Below the pieces are notes generated by a model, which did not search any database, was not told the DNA's origin, and saw nothing but the letters and a program-made list of their open reading frames with translations. Below are positions 1 through 8,715 of a stretch of 64,000 nucleotides of DNA, one piece after another. Both the position numbers and the translations under genes were made by a program. How positions within the stretch are numbered: the first letter of the stretch is position 1; the number at the start of each line of letters is the position of its first letter. The stretch is from the NCBI GenBank assembly GCA_964580675.1, contig CAZOLI010000010.1:1-64000 (forward strand), given 5' to 3'. The stretch comes from CAZOLI01 sp964580675. Its GTDB lineage: Bacteria > Planctomycetota > MHYJ01 > CAYXQY01.

Positions 1-1
1 G

Positions 2-1108
2 GCGCTCGGATATAAAAAAGTGAATGGCCGGTGGGTGAAGAAGCCGGTTGAGGATGACCGTGATGTTCCCTCCGGTTCGGAAAACGATTCGTCCCGTTCC
101 CCGGCTGGGGAAGATGGGGAGATAAGAGCTCTTTTTAAGACCGTCATAAAAGAGGACGGTCCGGAGGACCGGGGAGCACGCCGAAAATTAAAACAGCGGC
201 GTTCGGAGGAACTTTATCCCCATGTAATGAAGTTCATGGATCATTCGAAACCGGAGGTTCGCCGGTTCTGCCTTGAGCTCGCGTCCGATTTTCGTGGTCG
301 AAAAGTAACCGGTCAACTTGTACGGATCGCCGCGGCTGATCCCACACCGGAACTTCGCTGGAAAGCCTGGGAACTCCTGAAAAAACAGAAACAGGAAACG
401 GTTTCCTCCTTCCTGTCGGCCAACCTGGATACGGGATCGATCGTGGTTCGGATTCGCCTTGCTCTGCTCCTGAAAGAATTTGGAGAAGAAGAGACAACGG
501 GTCCATTGCTTAAGGCGTACTACGCATCGCTTGTGAATCCGTACAACCAGTCCGTCGTGGAGAAACCGAACCCCCGTCCGGGGTCCGATGATTCGGTGGC
601 CGGTGGAAAACGCGAGAAGAGCGTGGGAAAAAAAGGGCCTTCCGGTGGAGTGGGTCCGGCCAATAAACGTAACGGTGCCGACGAAGCCGATCGTGGCGAA
701 AAGAATGGGGACAGCGGTAACGGGAGCGGGGAGCAGACGTCGTTTGATCAACTTCAGTTCGTCGACCGGAAGAAAAAAGCCGGCTGGAGTTCCCTCCGGA
801 AGGCGATGGAGAACTCAGCCGGAAGCAACAGGGAGGTTCCGTCCACGGAGGACGGGGGGGCGGACACAAAGCGTTATGGATTTCCCGGTGAACGGACCGA
901 TTACGGACAGGACATTCGGATCTGGGCTCTTCCGGGAAATCCACCGAAGGTGCCTCCCCGGCTGAAATACCTGGAGCAACGTGTCCTGCACGACGCTCTC
1001 GCAACGGTATCGGAGGTGGATTTCGGAACAAACATCCGGCTCTGGTACTGGTGGTGGAACAAATACGGGAACGGGAAGAAGCGTCAGAAGGACGGGGCCG
1101 GTCGTTGA
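2..1108 (+). CDS. HEAT-like repeat protein, 5' end outside window
   Basis: The reading frame is open from the first bases of the window. The codons before the GTG at 20 read ALGYKK, continuing into VNGRWV, so the gene very probably starts upstream and only its C-terminal part is here. The LGY..(V)xGRWV element is one I associate with planctomycete proteins of unknown role. Residues of roughly 50-160 of the visible part are alpha-helical and HEAT-like (repeated LL, E and R pattern). They are followed by a Gly/Ser/Lys-rich, low-complexity linker and a Trp-rich tail (LWYWWW). No catalytic motif is visible. The gene converges on recG with a gap of about 130 bases that contains only a small hairpin. 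Function unknown; a protein-protein scaffold is the most that can be inferred. Confidence 0.7.
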   Translation, partial: ALGYKKVNGRWVKKPVEDDRDVPSGSENDSSRSPAGEDGEIRALFKTVIKEDGPEDRGARRKLKQRRSEELYPHVMKFMDHSKPEVRRFCLELASDFRGRKVTGQLVRIAAADPTPELRWKAWELLKKQKQETVSSFLSANLDTGSIVVRIRLALLLKEFGEEETTGPLLKAYYASLVNPYNQSVVEKPNPRPGSDDSVAGGKREKSVGKKGPSGGVGPANKRNGADEADRGEKNGDSGNGSGEQTSFDQLQFVDRKKKAGWSSLRKAMENSAGSNREVPSTEDGGADTKRYGFPGERTDYGQDIRIWALPGNPPKVPPRLKYLEQRVLHDALATVSEVDFGTNIRLWYWWWNKYGNGKKRQKDGAGR

Positions 1109-1236
1109 GGTGACTCGCAGGAAGAACGGACCAGGGAATTTCGGCCGGAACTGTTTCCGAAAACCCCGTCCCCAAATCCGAATCCTCGATGAAACCGGCG
1201 AAATATTTTTCTTCACACGTCCGTCCGCATGGACGT

Positions 1237-3318
1237 TTACCCACTTCGTAAAAATTGATCGGGGTCGGGAAATTTCTCTTCCATCCGCTGTTTGAGTTCC
1301 GGGTTATTGTTCAATTCCGGATCTTTCTGGTAGAGATCTTCGGCGTCCTTCCGGCAGAGCTGCAGGAGGCGTGTGTTGTTCGTTAGGTTCAGGAGGTCGA
1401 GTTCGGGCATCCCGTGCTGGCGTGTGCCAAGAAGTGTGCCGGGCCCCCGCATTTTTAAATCTTCCTCCGCGATCTCAAACCCATCGTCCGTGTCCCGAAG
1501 TACGTCCAGTCGCTTTCGTGCCGTTTCCCCCGGGTCATCGGCGAGCAAAATGCAGTACGATCGGTGTTCTCCTCGTCCGATTCGGCCGCGAAGTTGATGC
1601 AACTGAGAGAGCCCGTACCGTTCCGCGTGGTCAATGACCATGATCGTGGCATTTGGGACATCCACACCAACTTCAATCACGACGGTGGATACCAGAATTT
1701 GTGCCTCCCCGTTCCGAAATCGGTTCATAACTTCCTCTTTTTCGGCCGTTGGCATTTGGCCGTGGAGCAGTTCCACCTCAAACGACGGGAAATGTTCGGT
1801 ACTGAGGGTTTCGTACATTTCGGTTGCGGATTTTAGAGAAAGTTCCTCGGATTCCTCCACGAGGGGATAAACAAAGAAGGCCTGTCGGCCCTCCTCCAGT
1901 TTCTCCCGGATAAAATCACAGGCCGGTCCCAGTTTGCTCCGGGGCCGTACCACGGTTTTCACCGGTTTTCGCCCGGGAGGCATCTCGTCAAGAATGGAGA
2001 TGTCAAGGTCTCCGTAGACGGTCAGGGTGAGGCTGCGGGGAATCGGGGTCGCCGTGGTGACCAGAACGTGCGGATTGTTGCTTTTGGACACCAGCTCGGT
2101 CCGGTGGCGAACCCCGAACCGCTGCTGTTCATCAACGACCACGAGGGCAAGGTTATTAAATTCCACGGGCTCTTCGAGGAGGGCGTGTGTGCCGATGACT
2201 AGGTCAATATCTCCACCGTCAAGTCGCTCATACTTCTCCTGTTTTTCGGTTGTGTCCGTTGCCCCCATCAGGAGTTCATAATTCACCTTCGAGTCCGACA
2301 GGTACTGGTCGATGGTTTGGAAATGCTGCCGGGCCAGAACGGAGGTGGGGGCCATAATAGCACATTGATAATCGTTTGCGATCACGGCAAGGATGGCCCA
2401 GAGTGCAACAACCGTTTTCCCCGACCCCACGTCTCCCTGCAGTAACCTGTACATGACCCGGTCGTTCCGAAAATCATCCCAAATTTCCGAGACGGCCTGA
2501 TCCTGGGCATCGGTTAGTTCGAAGGGAAACCGGTTTCGTATTCGGGTGTCCAGTTCGGCGGAAACCTGTATTTGATAATGCGTTTTTTCCAGGGATAGGT
2601 CCTGTTTGCATCGCTGCAGTGAGAGAAAATAGAGCAGGGCTTTCTGGTATACGAGGGTTTTGCGTCCCCGTTCGGCTTCCGTTTCCGAGGATGGTCTGTG
2701 CACCATCTGCACGGCTTTCGCAAGGGGCGGAAGGTCCCGGCGTTCCCTCAGTTCTTCCGGGATAACCGGGGTCAGCTTCAGGATCAATGCATCAAGCGCA
2801 TTCTGTATGATGGATCGCATCAGGGATTGGGAGATGCCTTCCGTAAGCGGGTAAACTGGAACGAGGTATTCTTCTTCGCCGCCGTTGCCCGGGGCGGGAT
2901 AACGATAATCGGGATGGGTAAATTCAATAACCCCATCGTTCATTTCCGGGGTGCCCGCAATCTGTATCCGTTCTCCCCGTTCCAGTTTGTCGGTGAGGAA
3001 ATCCATGTTGAACCAGACGACTTTGACGTTACCGGACTCATCCCGAACACGTATTTCCACCAGAGAACGGCCTCCCTTGATGGTTCGGGATTGTAGCCAG
3101 GTGATTTCTCCCTCGACGACGAGTTCCACCGACGAGTTCATTTCGGATGGAATTTGGGATATTCGCTTTACTTTTTGGCGGTGAATGTAGCGGTTGGGGA
3201 GATGAAACAGTAGATCCCCCGCCGTTTCGATGTCCAGGGACTCAAGGTATTTTGCCCGTTCGGGCCCCACCTGTTTCACGTACCGGACGGGGGCGTCGGG
3301 ACGAAGTTCCTGGTTCAT
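1237..3318 (-). CDS. recG: ATP-dependent DNA helicase RecG
   Basis: RecG remodels stalled replication forks and Holliday junctions in the cytoplasm. The 693-residue length is normal for the family. An N-terminal helical and OB-fold wedge region (about residues 1-150) precedes two RecA-like motor domains. Visible motifs are Walker A GDVGSGKT near 295-302, the DEQQ Walker B box near 396-399, the TATPIPRSL motif III and the QLRGRIGRG motif VI region towards the C-terminus. Start is ATG. The DUF1858 gene lies just upstream with a 16-base gap, so the two are probably co-transcribed. Assignment is secure from motif order and full length. Confidence 0.97.
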   Translation of the reverse strand: MNQELRPDAPVRYVKQVGPERAKYLESLDIETAGDLLFHLPNRYIHRQKVKRISQIPSEMNSSVELVVEGEITWLQSRTIKGGRSLVEIRVRDESGNVKVVWFNMDFLTDKLERGERIQIAGTPEMNDGVIEFTHPDYRYPAPGNGGEEEYLVPVYPLTEGISQSLMRSIIQNALDALILKLTPVIPEELRERRDLPPLAKAVQMVHRPSSETEAERGRKTLVYQKALLYFLSLQRCKQDLSLEKTHYQIQVSAELDTRIRNRFPFELTDAQDQAVSEIWDDFRNDRVMYRLLQGDVGSGKTVVALWAILAVIANDYQCAIMAPTSVLARQHFQTIDQYLSDSKVNYELLMGATDTTEKQEKYERLDGGDIDLVIGTHALLEEPVEFNNLALVVVDEQQRFGVRHRTELVSKSNNPHVLVTTATPIPRSLTLTVYGDLDISILDEMPPGRKPVKTVVRPRSKLGPACDFIREKLEEGRQAFFVYPLVEESEELSLKSATEMYETLSTEHFPSFEVELLHGQMPTAEKEEVMNRFRNGEAQILVSTVVIEVGVDVPNATIMVIDHAERYGLSQLHQLRGRIGRGEHRSYCILLADDPGETARKRLDVLRDTDDGFEIAEEDLKMRGPGTLLGTRQHGMPELDLLNLTNNTRLLQLCRKDAEDLYQKDPELNNNPELKQRMEEKFPDPDQFLRSG

Positions 3319-3334
3319 GGAAGACAGCAGGTGC

Positions 3335-3622
3335 TTAGTCGAAGTATGACGGTTCCGGTAGCGGGGATCGTTCCGAGAGGTGGTCGTTCAGTGCGTTTAT
3401 GAGTTTTTGCTCATTCATGTCGTGCAGGTTCGCGACGGTTTCCAGATCATCGTGCGGCCCAACCGGGCAGTTAAAGCAGTGAATACCGATATCCGAGAAA
3501 ACGTTCCGGATGGTTTCGGCCGGGTACGAGAGAACCACGGATTCAATGATGGTGTCGGGGGAGAAGGGAGGTTGGACGGGGAGGTCGTTTTCCTCCTCAC
3601 TGGAATTGTTCGTCTCCGACAT
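3335..3622 (-). CDS. DUF1858-like small protein
   Basis: A 95-residue protein with an acidic, disordered N-terminus (about 1-25) and a compact domain resembling DUF1858, the small domain found next to hybrid-cluster and disulfide proteins. The diagnostic part is a CFNCPVGP segment (CxxCP) followed by a helix starting DLETVANLHDM. The CxxC could be redox-active or bind metal, but this is not shown by the sequence. I chose ATG at 3622; an in-frame GTG directly before it at 3625 is possible. It sits between a large HEAT gene and recG in the same direction. Function unknown; the domain call rests on pattern recognition. Confidence 0.75.
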   Translation of the reverse strand: MSETNNSSEEENDLPVQPPFSPDTIIESVVLSYPAETIRNVFSDIGIHCFNCPVGPHDDLETVANLHDMNEQKLINALNDHLSERSPLPEPSYFD

Positions 3623-3662
3623 CACGAGCTACACCTTATCCAGAATAGGAATACGTTCAGGG

Positions 3663-6323
3663 TTATCCCGTAAACCGGTCCAGTTTCTGACGGATCAGGC
3701 TCCTGTACTTTTTCGGGACTTTTTCGTTTTCGGCGAGTTCTTCCAGACTCGTTTTCGTGCCGTCGATGTTGTCGTACATTCCATCGACAAGCGCGTCAAT
3801 AATTTTTTTTCGAAGGTGTTTGTTGGTTTTTCGTCCCCCGGCGATGTTTCTTCGGGAGCAAATTTTCCCGAGGTTTTCCAGGAGAATGCGTCGGTCTTCC
3901 GGATCCTGGTAATCGGGCATCTCCAGCATTTCCAGAAGGGCTTTTGTGATTTTTTCGCAGGTCTGACGGATGCCGGAGCTCTCCATGCCCTCTCCCAGAA
4001 TGTCGCCAACGGTTTCGACGAGGCTCAGGTTGTCTATTTTTCGGGCGAGGCCTTCCAGAATCTCTTCCTTTCGCTCCGTCCGGGTATACGGGGAGCGGCA
4101 AATTTCACCGAGGTTTTGAGCAAGGCGGGTAACCGAAGCCGGCCCCCACACCAGGTTGAAGTCAACCAGTTCGTGCCACGTGTCCATCAAACTGCTGATA
4201 ATTTTTTCCCGGAATGAATCCGGCAGCGTTTCCCGGCAACAGATTCGCTTCAATCCATCCACAACCGTCGGGATCAGTTCGGTATACGCGCGGGTTTCCT
4301 GATCAACCATCAACTTGCGCCCGTTCTCATCCTCCATTTCCGAACTAATTTCCTCCGGAAGATCGCTCTCGAGGTATCCGAGAAACGAGATACCGATGTC
4401 CATGGCCCGTTCCTCGCTTACGTTTTCCGAGGACGCGAGCCATCCCAGGCCTTCCAGAGAGGGGTAGGCACGATCCCGTTCATCAACACGGTCCTGCAGG
4501 TTGTTTAATTTTTCCCGCACCTGATCCCGATCGGCGAGGTCCCCCGACAGGGCACGAGCCTGTGCCGGAATTATGGATCGGACGTCCGCCTCATCGTCCT
4601 CAAGACGGCGGTCGAGAAACTGATTGAAGTTCGAAAGATGTTCGTGAACTTCCTCCAGTTGTTCGTCGTCCAGTTCATCCTCATCCACGTCGTAAAAAAT
4701 TGCCGAAAGGACGTCCAGTGCCGTGTTGAACTGAACCTCGTAAGTGGGATCCATGAGATAATTCAGCAGAACGTCGATGATGGGCGTTCCCATGTTTTCG
4801 AGGACGATCGGGATCATGTTTCCGATGCGTTCGTTTTCGTACCGGTGGAGGGAATCCATCAGCAGCCCGGCAATTTTCTCCCGGGTTTCCGGAGGAATAA
4901 GGGGAAGGTAAAGGAGCCGAAGATCAAGAAGCGCCTCCCGGAGTTTCCGGGTATCCCGCCGGGAGACTTCCACGAGGAAAGAGGTGATCTCCTCCAGGAG
5001 CGCCTCGTCAGGGGTCACCTCAAGAAGCATTTCGTCCAGTAGGCGAAGCAGGAAGGCCTGTTGCTGTTCGTCTGCCTCATCGAAATGGTCAATTATGGCC
5101 CGAACGCCGTGTTCTCCCTGCTGTATCAGGGTGTTCCCCAGTCGACGGCACTCGATTTCCGTGTCGTTCCATCCTGCGATAATCTCCACCATCTCCCGGT
5201 TTACTTCACGGGATCGATCGTCCTGTATCGGTATTTCGGCCAGCAACATCAGCAGGTAGGCTTTCAGAATACGTCCCTCCACGTTTTTGGTTTCCTCCCA
5301 GATTATTTCCGAAACCACTTCCGGTACGTGTTCCCCGAGGCGATCGTAAAGTTGTTTAATCGGTCTCTGCACCTCCTCGAAGTCCGACACGAGGACGTCA
5401 AGCAGGTTTCGGGTTAACTTCGGCAGATGGTCCCTGGCGTTCTCGGCAATAAACGAGGAGTACGGGAGGAGGGTCTGTATAATAACCTTTCGGGCCTCGG
5501 TTCGTTCCTCGGTATTGAGGTCGGAAACGAGGAACGCAACGATGGTCGCCTTTTCGAACTCGGTACAATCTTCCGCCATGTTCCGCAGTTTTTCGGCGGC
5601 AAATTTCTTCTGTTCGAGGTCTTCGGAGAGGAAGGATTGAATGGTATCGCTGAGTTCTTCCGACAGGCCGAGTTCGGCGAGTCCCCGCGCCGCCTCTTCC
5701 CGAACGGAGCTTGATTCATCCGAGAGTGCCTGAAGCAAAATCATTCCCTTTTTTCGATCATCCACAGAAGCGTAGGAAAGCTTTCGGATGGACTCCATTT
5801 TTTCTTCCGGATTCACACCCGTAAGAATTTTGAGTTTAATCTGATTCACCTCTTCGTCGTCGAAGAGGGGTTCGCTCTCCGTGTCATCCAGGAGGGTACC
5901 GGCGTCCGATTGGTCCGAGTCCATGGCCGGAAGAGGAGTTTCTGTTTCCCTTGTTTCTTCCCCCTTGCCCTCCGGCTTTTCTTCACCGGTCCAGACCTCT
6001 TCGGCAAGCTGTTCTTCCTCGAGGCAAATAACCGGACGTTGTCCGTCCGGGTCGACGGCAACCGGTTCCTCCGGACCTTCCCCGCCCATGTCTTTCAGGA
6101 CCTCCTCCAGGTGGTCTTCTTTCAGGTTCTCACCGTGTTCGAGAAGGGCATCGGTCAGAAGGAACTCCTCCATCCGGTCGTTTTCGCCGGCAAGCTCAAG
6201 TGTGGCCTCACTGATGCCAACCCCTTTCTGCCAGAGTGCGCCCACGCGGACGGCCAGACGGGACGAAAGTGAGAATCGCTCCTTCAATTCCGATTTGCTG
6301 GTTGGTCTGACGGGTTCGGTCAT
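3663..6323 (-). CDS. large acidic HEAT-repeat protein
   Basis: An 886-residue, very acidic protein with no signal peptide or membrane segment. Residues about 1-60 form a helical head (SKSELKERFSLSS then a DALLEHGENL helix), similar in flavour to domains of type II secretion or phosphorelay scaffolds but not assignable. Residues about 75-170 are low-complexity and Glu-rich. From about 170 to the end there are repeated helical pairs typical of HEAT/ARM solenoids (for example SSVREEAARGLAELG). No enzyme motif is visible. Its ATG overlaps the TGA stop of coaD (ATGA), so translation is probably coupled. Role unknown; a cytoplasmic scaffold is inferred. Confidence 0.75.
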   Translation of the reverse strand: MTEPVRPTSKSELKERFSLSSRLAVRVGALWQKGVGISEATLELAGENDRMEEFLLTDALLEHGENLKEDHLEEVLKDMGGEGPEEPVAVDPDGQRPVICLEEEQLAEEVWTGEEKPEGKGEETRETETPLPAMDSDQSDAGTLLDDTESEPLFDDEEVNQIKLKILTGVNPEEKMESIRKLSYASVDDRKKGMILLQALSDESSSVREEAARGLAELGLSEELSDTIQSFLSEDLEQKKFAAEKLRNMAEDCTEFEKATIVAFLVSDLNTEERTEARKVIIQTLLPYSSFIAENARDHLPKLTRNLLDVLVSDFEEVQRPIKQLYDRLGEHVPEVVSEIIWEETKNVEGRILKAYLLMLLAEIPIQDDRSREVNREMVEIIAGWNDTEIECRRLGNTLIQQGEHGVRAIIDHFDEADEQQQAFLLRLLDEMLLEVTPDEALLEEITSFLVEVSRRDTRKLREALLDLRLLYLPLIPPETREKIAGLLMDSLHRYENERIGNMIPIVLENMGTPIIDVLLNYLMDPTYEVQFNTALDVLSAIFYDVDEDELDDEQLEEVHEHLSNFNQFLDRRLEDDEADVRSIIPAQARALSGDLADRDQVREKLNNLQDRVDERDRAYPSLEGLGWLASSENVSEERAMDIGISFLGYLESDLPEEISSEMEDENGRKLMVDQETRAYTELIPTVVDGLKRICCRETLPDSFREKIISSLMDTWHELVDFNLVWGPASVTRLAQNLGEICRSPYTRTERKEEILEGLARKIDNLSLVETVGDILGEGMESSGIRQTCEKITKALLEMLEMPDYQDPEDRRILLENLGKICSRRNIAGGRKTNKHLRKKIIDALVDGMYDNIDGTKTSLEELAENEKVPKKYRSLIRQKLDRFTG

Positions 6324-6820
6324 GAAGTGGAACCGGAAGAATGATCAAGAAGTTTCGCCCGGAGCCGTTCCTGGATCGGATCGGGAACGAAGTCGGATAC
6401 GTCTCCCTCGAGACTGACGGCTTCTTTGATGAGACTTGAGCTGATGAAGGAGTACTGCTCGTCCGGCATGATAAAGAGGGTTTCCACTTCTTTGTTGAAG
6501 GTTCGGTTCGTCAGGGCCATCTGAAATTCGTACTCGAAGTCCGACACAGTTCGAATGCCCCGGAGGAGAACTTTGATGTTCTTTTCTTCGAGGTAGTTGA
6601 CCACCAGTCCGTCAAAACGGTCGACGGTCACGTTGTCCAAGTCCGCGATCTGTTCACGGATCATCTCGACCCGTTCGTCCTTGGAAAATACCGTTTCCTT
6701 GTCGGTGTTTTCGGCCACGGCGACAATTAATTGATCGAAGATGGATCGTCCCCGTTTGATGACGTCAAGGTGACCGAAGGTGATCGGGTCAAAACTTCCC
6801 GGATAGACGGCGTCTGTCAT
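6320..6820 (-). CDS. coaD: phosphopantetheine adenylyltransferase
   Basis: CoaD transfers AMP from ATP to 4'-phosphopantetheine, the penultimate step of coenzyme A synthesis. The 166-residue length matches the family. The nucleotidyltransferase signature is complete: YPGSFDPITFGHLD at the N-terminus (T/HxGH type), R-G-I-R in the LLRGIRTVSDFEYE segment, and the C-terminal ISSSLIKE motif corresponding to the (I)SSTxIRE region. Start is ATG. The stop overlaps the start of the HEAT-repeat gene downstream. No other CoA gene is nearby. Confidence 0.97.
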   Translation of the reverse strand: MTDAVYPGSFDPITFGHLDVIKRGRSIFDQLIVAVAENTDKETVFSKDERVEMIREQIADLDNVTVDRFDGLVVNYLEEKNIKVLLRGIRTVSDFEYEFQMALTNRTFNKEVETLFIMPDEQYSFISSSLIKEAVSLEGDVSDFVPDPIQERLRAKLLDHSSGSTS

Positions 6821-7049
6821 GATAAGATAGCTGCGAGATTTTTAAGCTATTTCAGGGGCTGGGAATTGAAATATTAACATTTGACCGTGTTTTTTTCCAG
6901 TTTTAACGGGCAATTCCGCCGTGGGCATCATCTTGATCTTGACATTTCGGAAATCGTGTGCTTTCCTGAATCGATCCGGGCAACGACACTTTGTACACTG
7001 GAAGCGCGCTCATCGTCTTCGAAAAAAATTTCGTGAACGGGAGGACAAC

Positions 7050-8699
7050 ATGAGCACCGACTATGAACCAGTTAAGGCGCCGACGGGAACGGATCTTCAC
7101 TGCAGAAGCTGGCAGACGGAAGCCCCCATGCGTATGTTGATGAACAACCTGGATGAGGAAGTTGCGGAGGATCCCGAGAATCTCGTCGTGTACGGTGGTA
7201 CGGGCCAGGCGGCTCGCACGTGGGAGGATTACCATAAAATTGTGGATGCACTTCGGAAACTGGAGGAGGATCAGACGCTGGCCGTCCAATCGGGAAAGCC
7301 GGTTGGGGTTTTTGAGACACATGCGATGGCCCCCCGGGTCATCATCGCAAACAGTTTACTGGTGCCGGACTGGGCAAACTGGGAGCATTTTAATGAACTA
7401 CAGAAGAAAGGGTTAATGATGTACGGACAGATGACGGCCGGTTCCTGGATTTACATCGGGACCCAGGGCATTCTTCAGGGGACGTACGAGACGTTTGCGG
7501 CCGCGGCCCGGAAGCATTTCGACGGATCACTGGAAGGTCGTCTCCTGGTCACGGCCGGTCTGGGAGGCATGGGCGGCGCCCAGCCTCTTGCGGCCACGAT
7601 GAACGGTGCGTCGTTTATCGGTGTGGAAGTAGACCGGAATCGTATGGAAAAGCGCCTGGAAACGGGATACCTTGACGAAATTGTCGAGGACCTTGACGAA
7701 GCTCTCGAGATAGCAATTGACGCCCGGGACCGCGGTGAGCCCCATTCCGTGGGGCTGGTTGGGAATGCAGCGGAGGTGTTGCCGGAAATTGCCAGCCGCG
7801 GGATTGTTCCCGACGTACTGACCGACCAGACCAGTGCACACGACGAATTGAATGGGTACGTGCCCGCGGGAATGTCTCTTGAGGAAGCATTTGAACTCAG
7901 GGAGGAGGATCCGGAAACGTACGTCGAGAAATCCATGGCGTCCATTGCACGGCACGTCCGGGCCATGCTGGAACTGAATGAGGCCGGCGCCGTTACCTTT
8001 GATTACGGAAACAACATACGGGGTCAGGCAAAAAAGGCGGGTGTCGAAAACGCATTTGATTTTCCAGGATTCGTGGAAGAATACGTCCGTCCCCTGTTCT
8101 GCGAAGGACGGGGGCCCTTCCGGTGGGCCGCCCTTTCGGGAGATCCGGAGGATATTTATAAAACGGACGAAAAAGTGCTGGAACTTTTTCCCGAGGACGA
8201 GGTTCTGAAACGATGGATTCGTCTTGCGCAGGACGAGGTGTCCTTTCAGGGATTGCCGTCACGGATCTGCTGGCTCGGTTACGGAGAACGATCCCGATTC
8301 GGTCTCGAAATCAACCGGATGGTCCGTGAGGGAGAGCTGTCCGGTCCGGTGGTGATCGGTCGGGATCACCTGGACTGTGGATCCGTGGCTTCACCGAACC
8401 GGGAGACCGAGGGGATGAAGGACGGGTCGGATGCCGTGGCGGACTGGCCCATTCTCAATGCCCTGTTAAACACAAGCTCCGGGGCGACGTGGGTCTCCGT
8501 ACATCACGGAGGAGGGGTGGGTATGGGTTTGTCCATCCACGCCGGCCAGGTGGTTTGCGCCGATGGCACGGAGGCATCGGACCGGCGGATCAAGCGGGTT
8601 CTCGACAATGATCCCGGCATCGGCGTCATACGCCATGCGGACGCAGGATACGAAAAAGCGATTGAGACGAAGGAGAACGAGGGACTCGGGCTGCCGTAA
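7050..8699 (+). CDS. hutU: urocanate hydratase
   Basis: Urocanase converts urocanate to imidazolonepropionate with tightly bound NAD, the second step of histidine degradation. The open frame extends back to 6921, but ATG at 7050 is the likely start. It is preceded by GGGAGG at 7039-7044 with five bases of spacing, gives the normal length (549 aa) and begins MSTDYEPVKAPTG. Family motifs include YGGTGQAARTWEDY, the NAD-binding TAGLGGMGGAQPLA, and DHLDCGSVASPNRETE with the nearby catalytic region. No hutH, hutI or hutG is present here, so the rest of the pathway is elsewhere or absent. A consensus -35 TTGACA lies at 6939-6944, but I see no convincing -10. Confidence 0.97.
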   Translation: MSTDYEPVKAPTGTDLHCRSWQTEAPMRMLMNNLDEEVAEDPENLVVYGGTGQAARTWEDYHKIVDALRKLEEDQTLAVQSGKPVGVFETHAMAPRVIIANSLLVPDWANWEHFNELQKKGLMMYGQMTAGSWIYIGTQGILQGTYETFAAAARKHFDGSLEGRLLVTAGLGGMGGAQPLAATMNGASFIGVEVDRNRMEKRLETGYLDEIVEDLDEALEIAIDARDRGEPHSVGLVGNAAEVLPEIASRGIVPDVLTDQTSAHDELNGYVPAGMSLEEAFELREEDPETYVEKSMASIARHVRAMLELNEAGAVTFDYGNNIRGQAKKAGVENAFDFPGFVEEYVRPLFCEGRGPFRWAALSGDPEDIYKTDEKVLELFPEDEVLKRWIRLAQDEVSFQGLPSRICWLGYGERSRFGLEINRMVREGELSGPVVIGRDHLDCGSVASPNRETEGMKDGSDAVADWPILNALLNTSSGATWVSVHHGGGVGMGLSIHAGQVVCADGTEASDRRIKRVLDNDPGIGVIRHADAGYEKAIETKENEGLGLP

Positions 8700-8715
8700 C
8701 ATGACAGGCCGACAT

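Noticed and set aside
1217..1236. Hairpin ACGTCC/GGACGT between the first gene and recG
   Set aside because: No T-run follows on either strand, so a terminator call is not supported.
6939..6967. Promoter for hutU from consensus TTGACA at 6939
   Set aside because: At 16-18 bases there is no acceptable -10 box.
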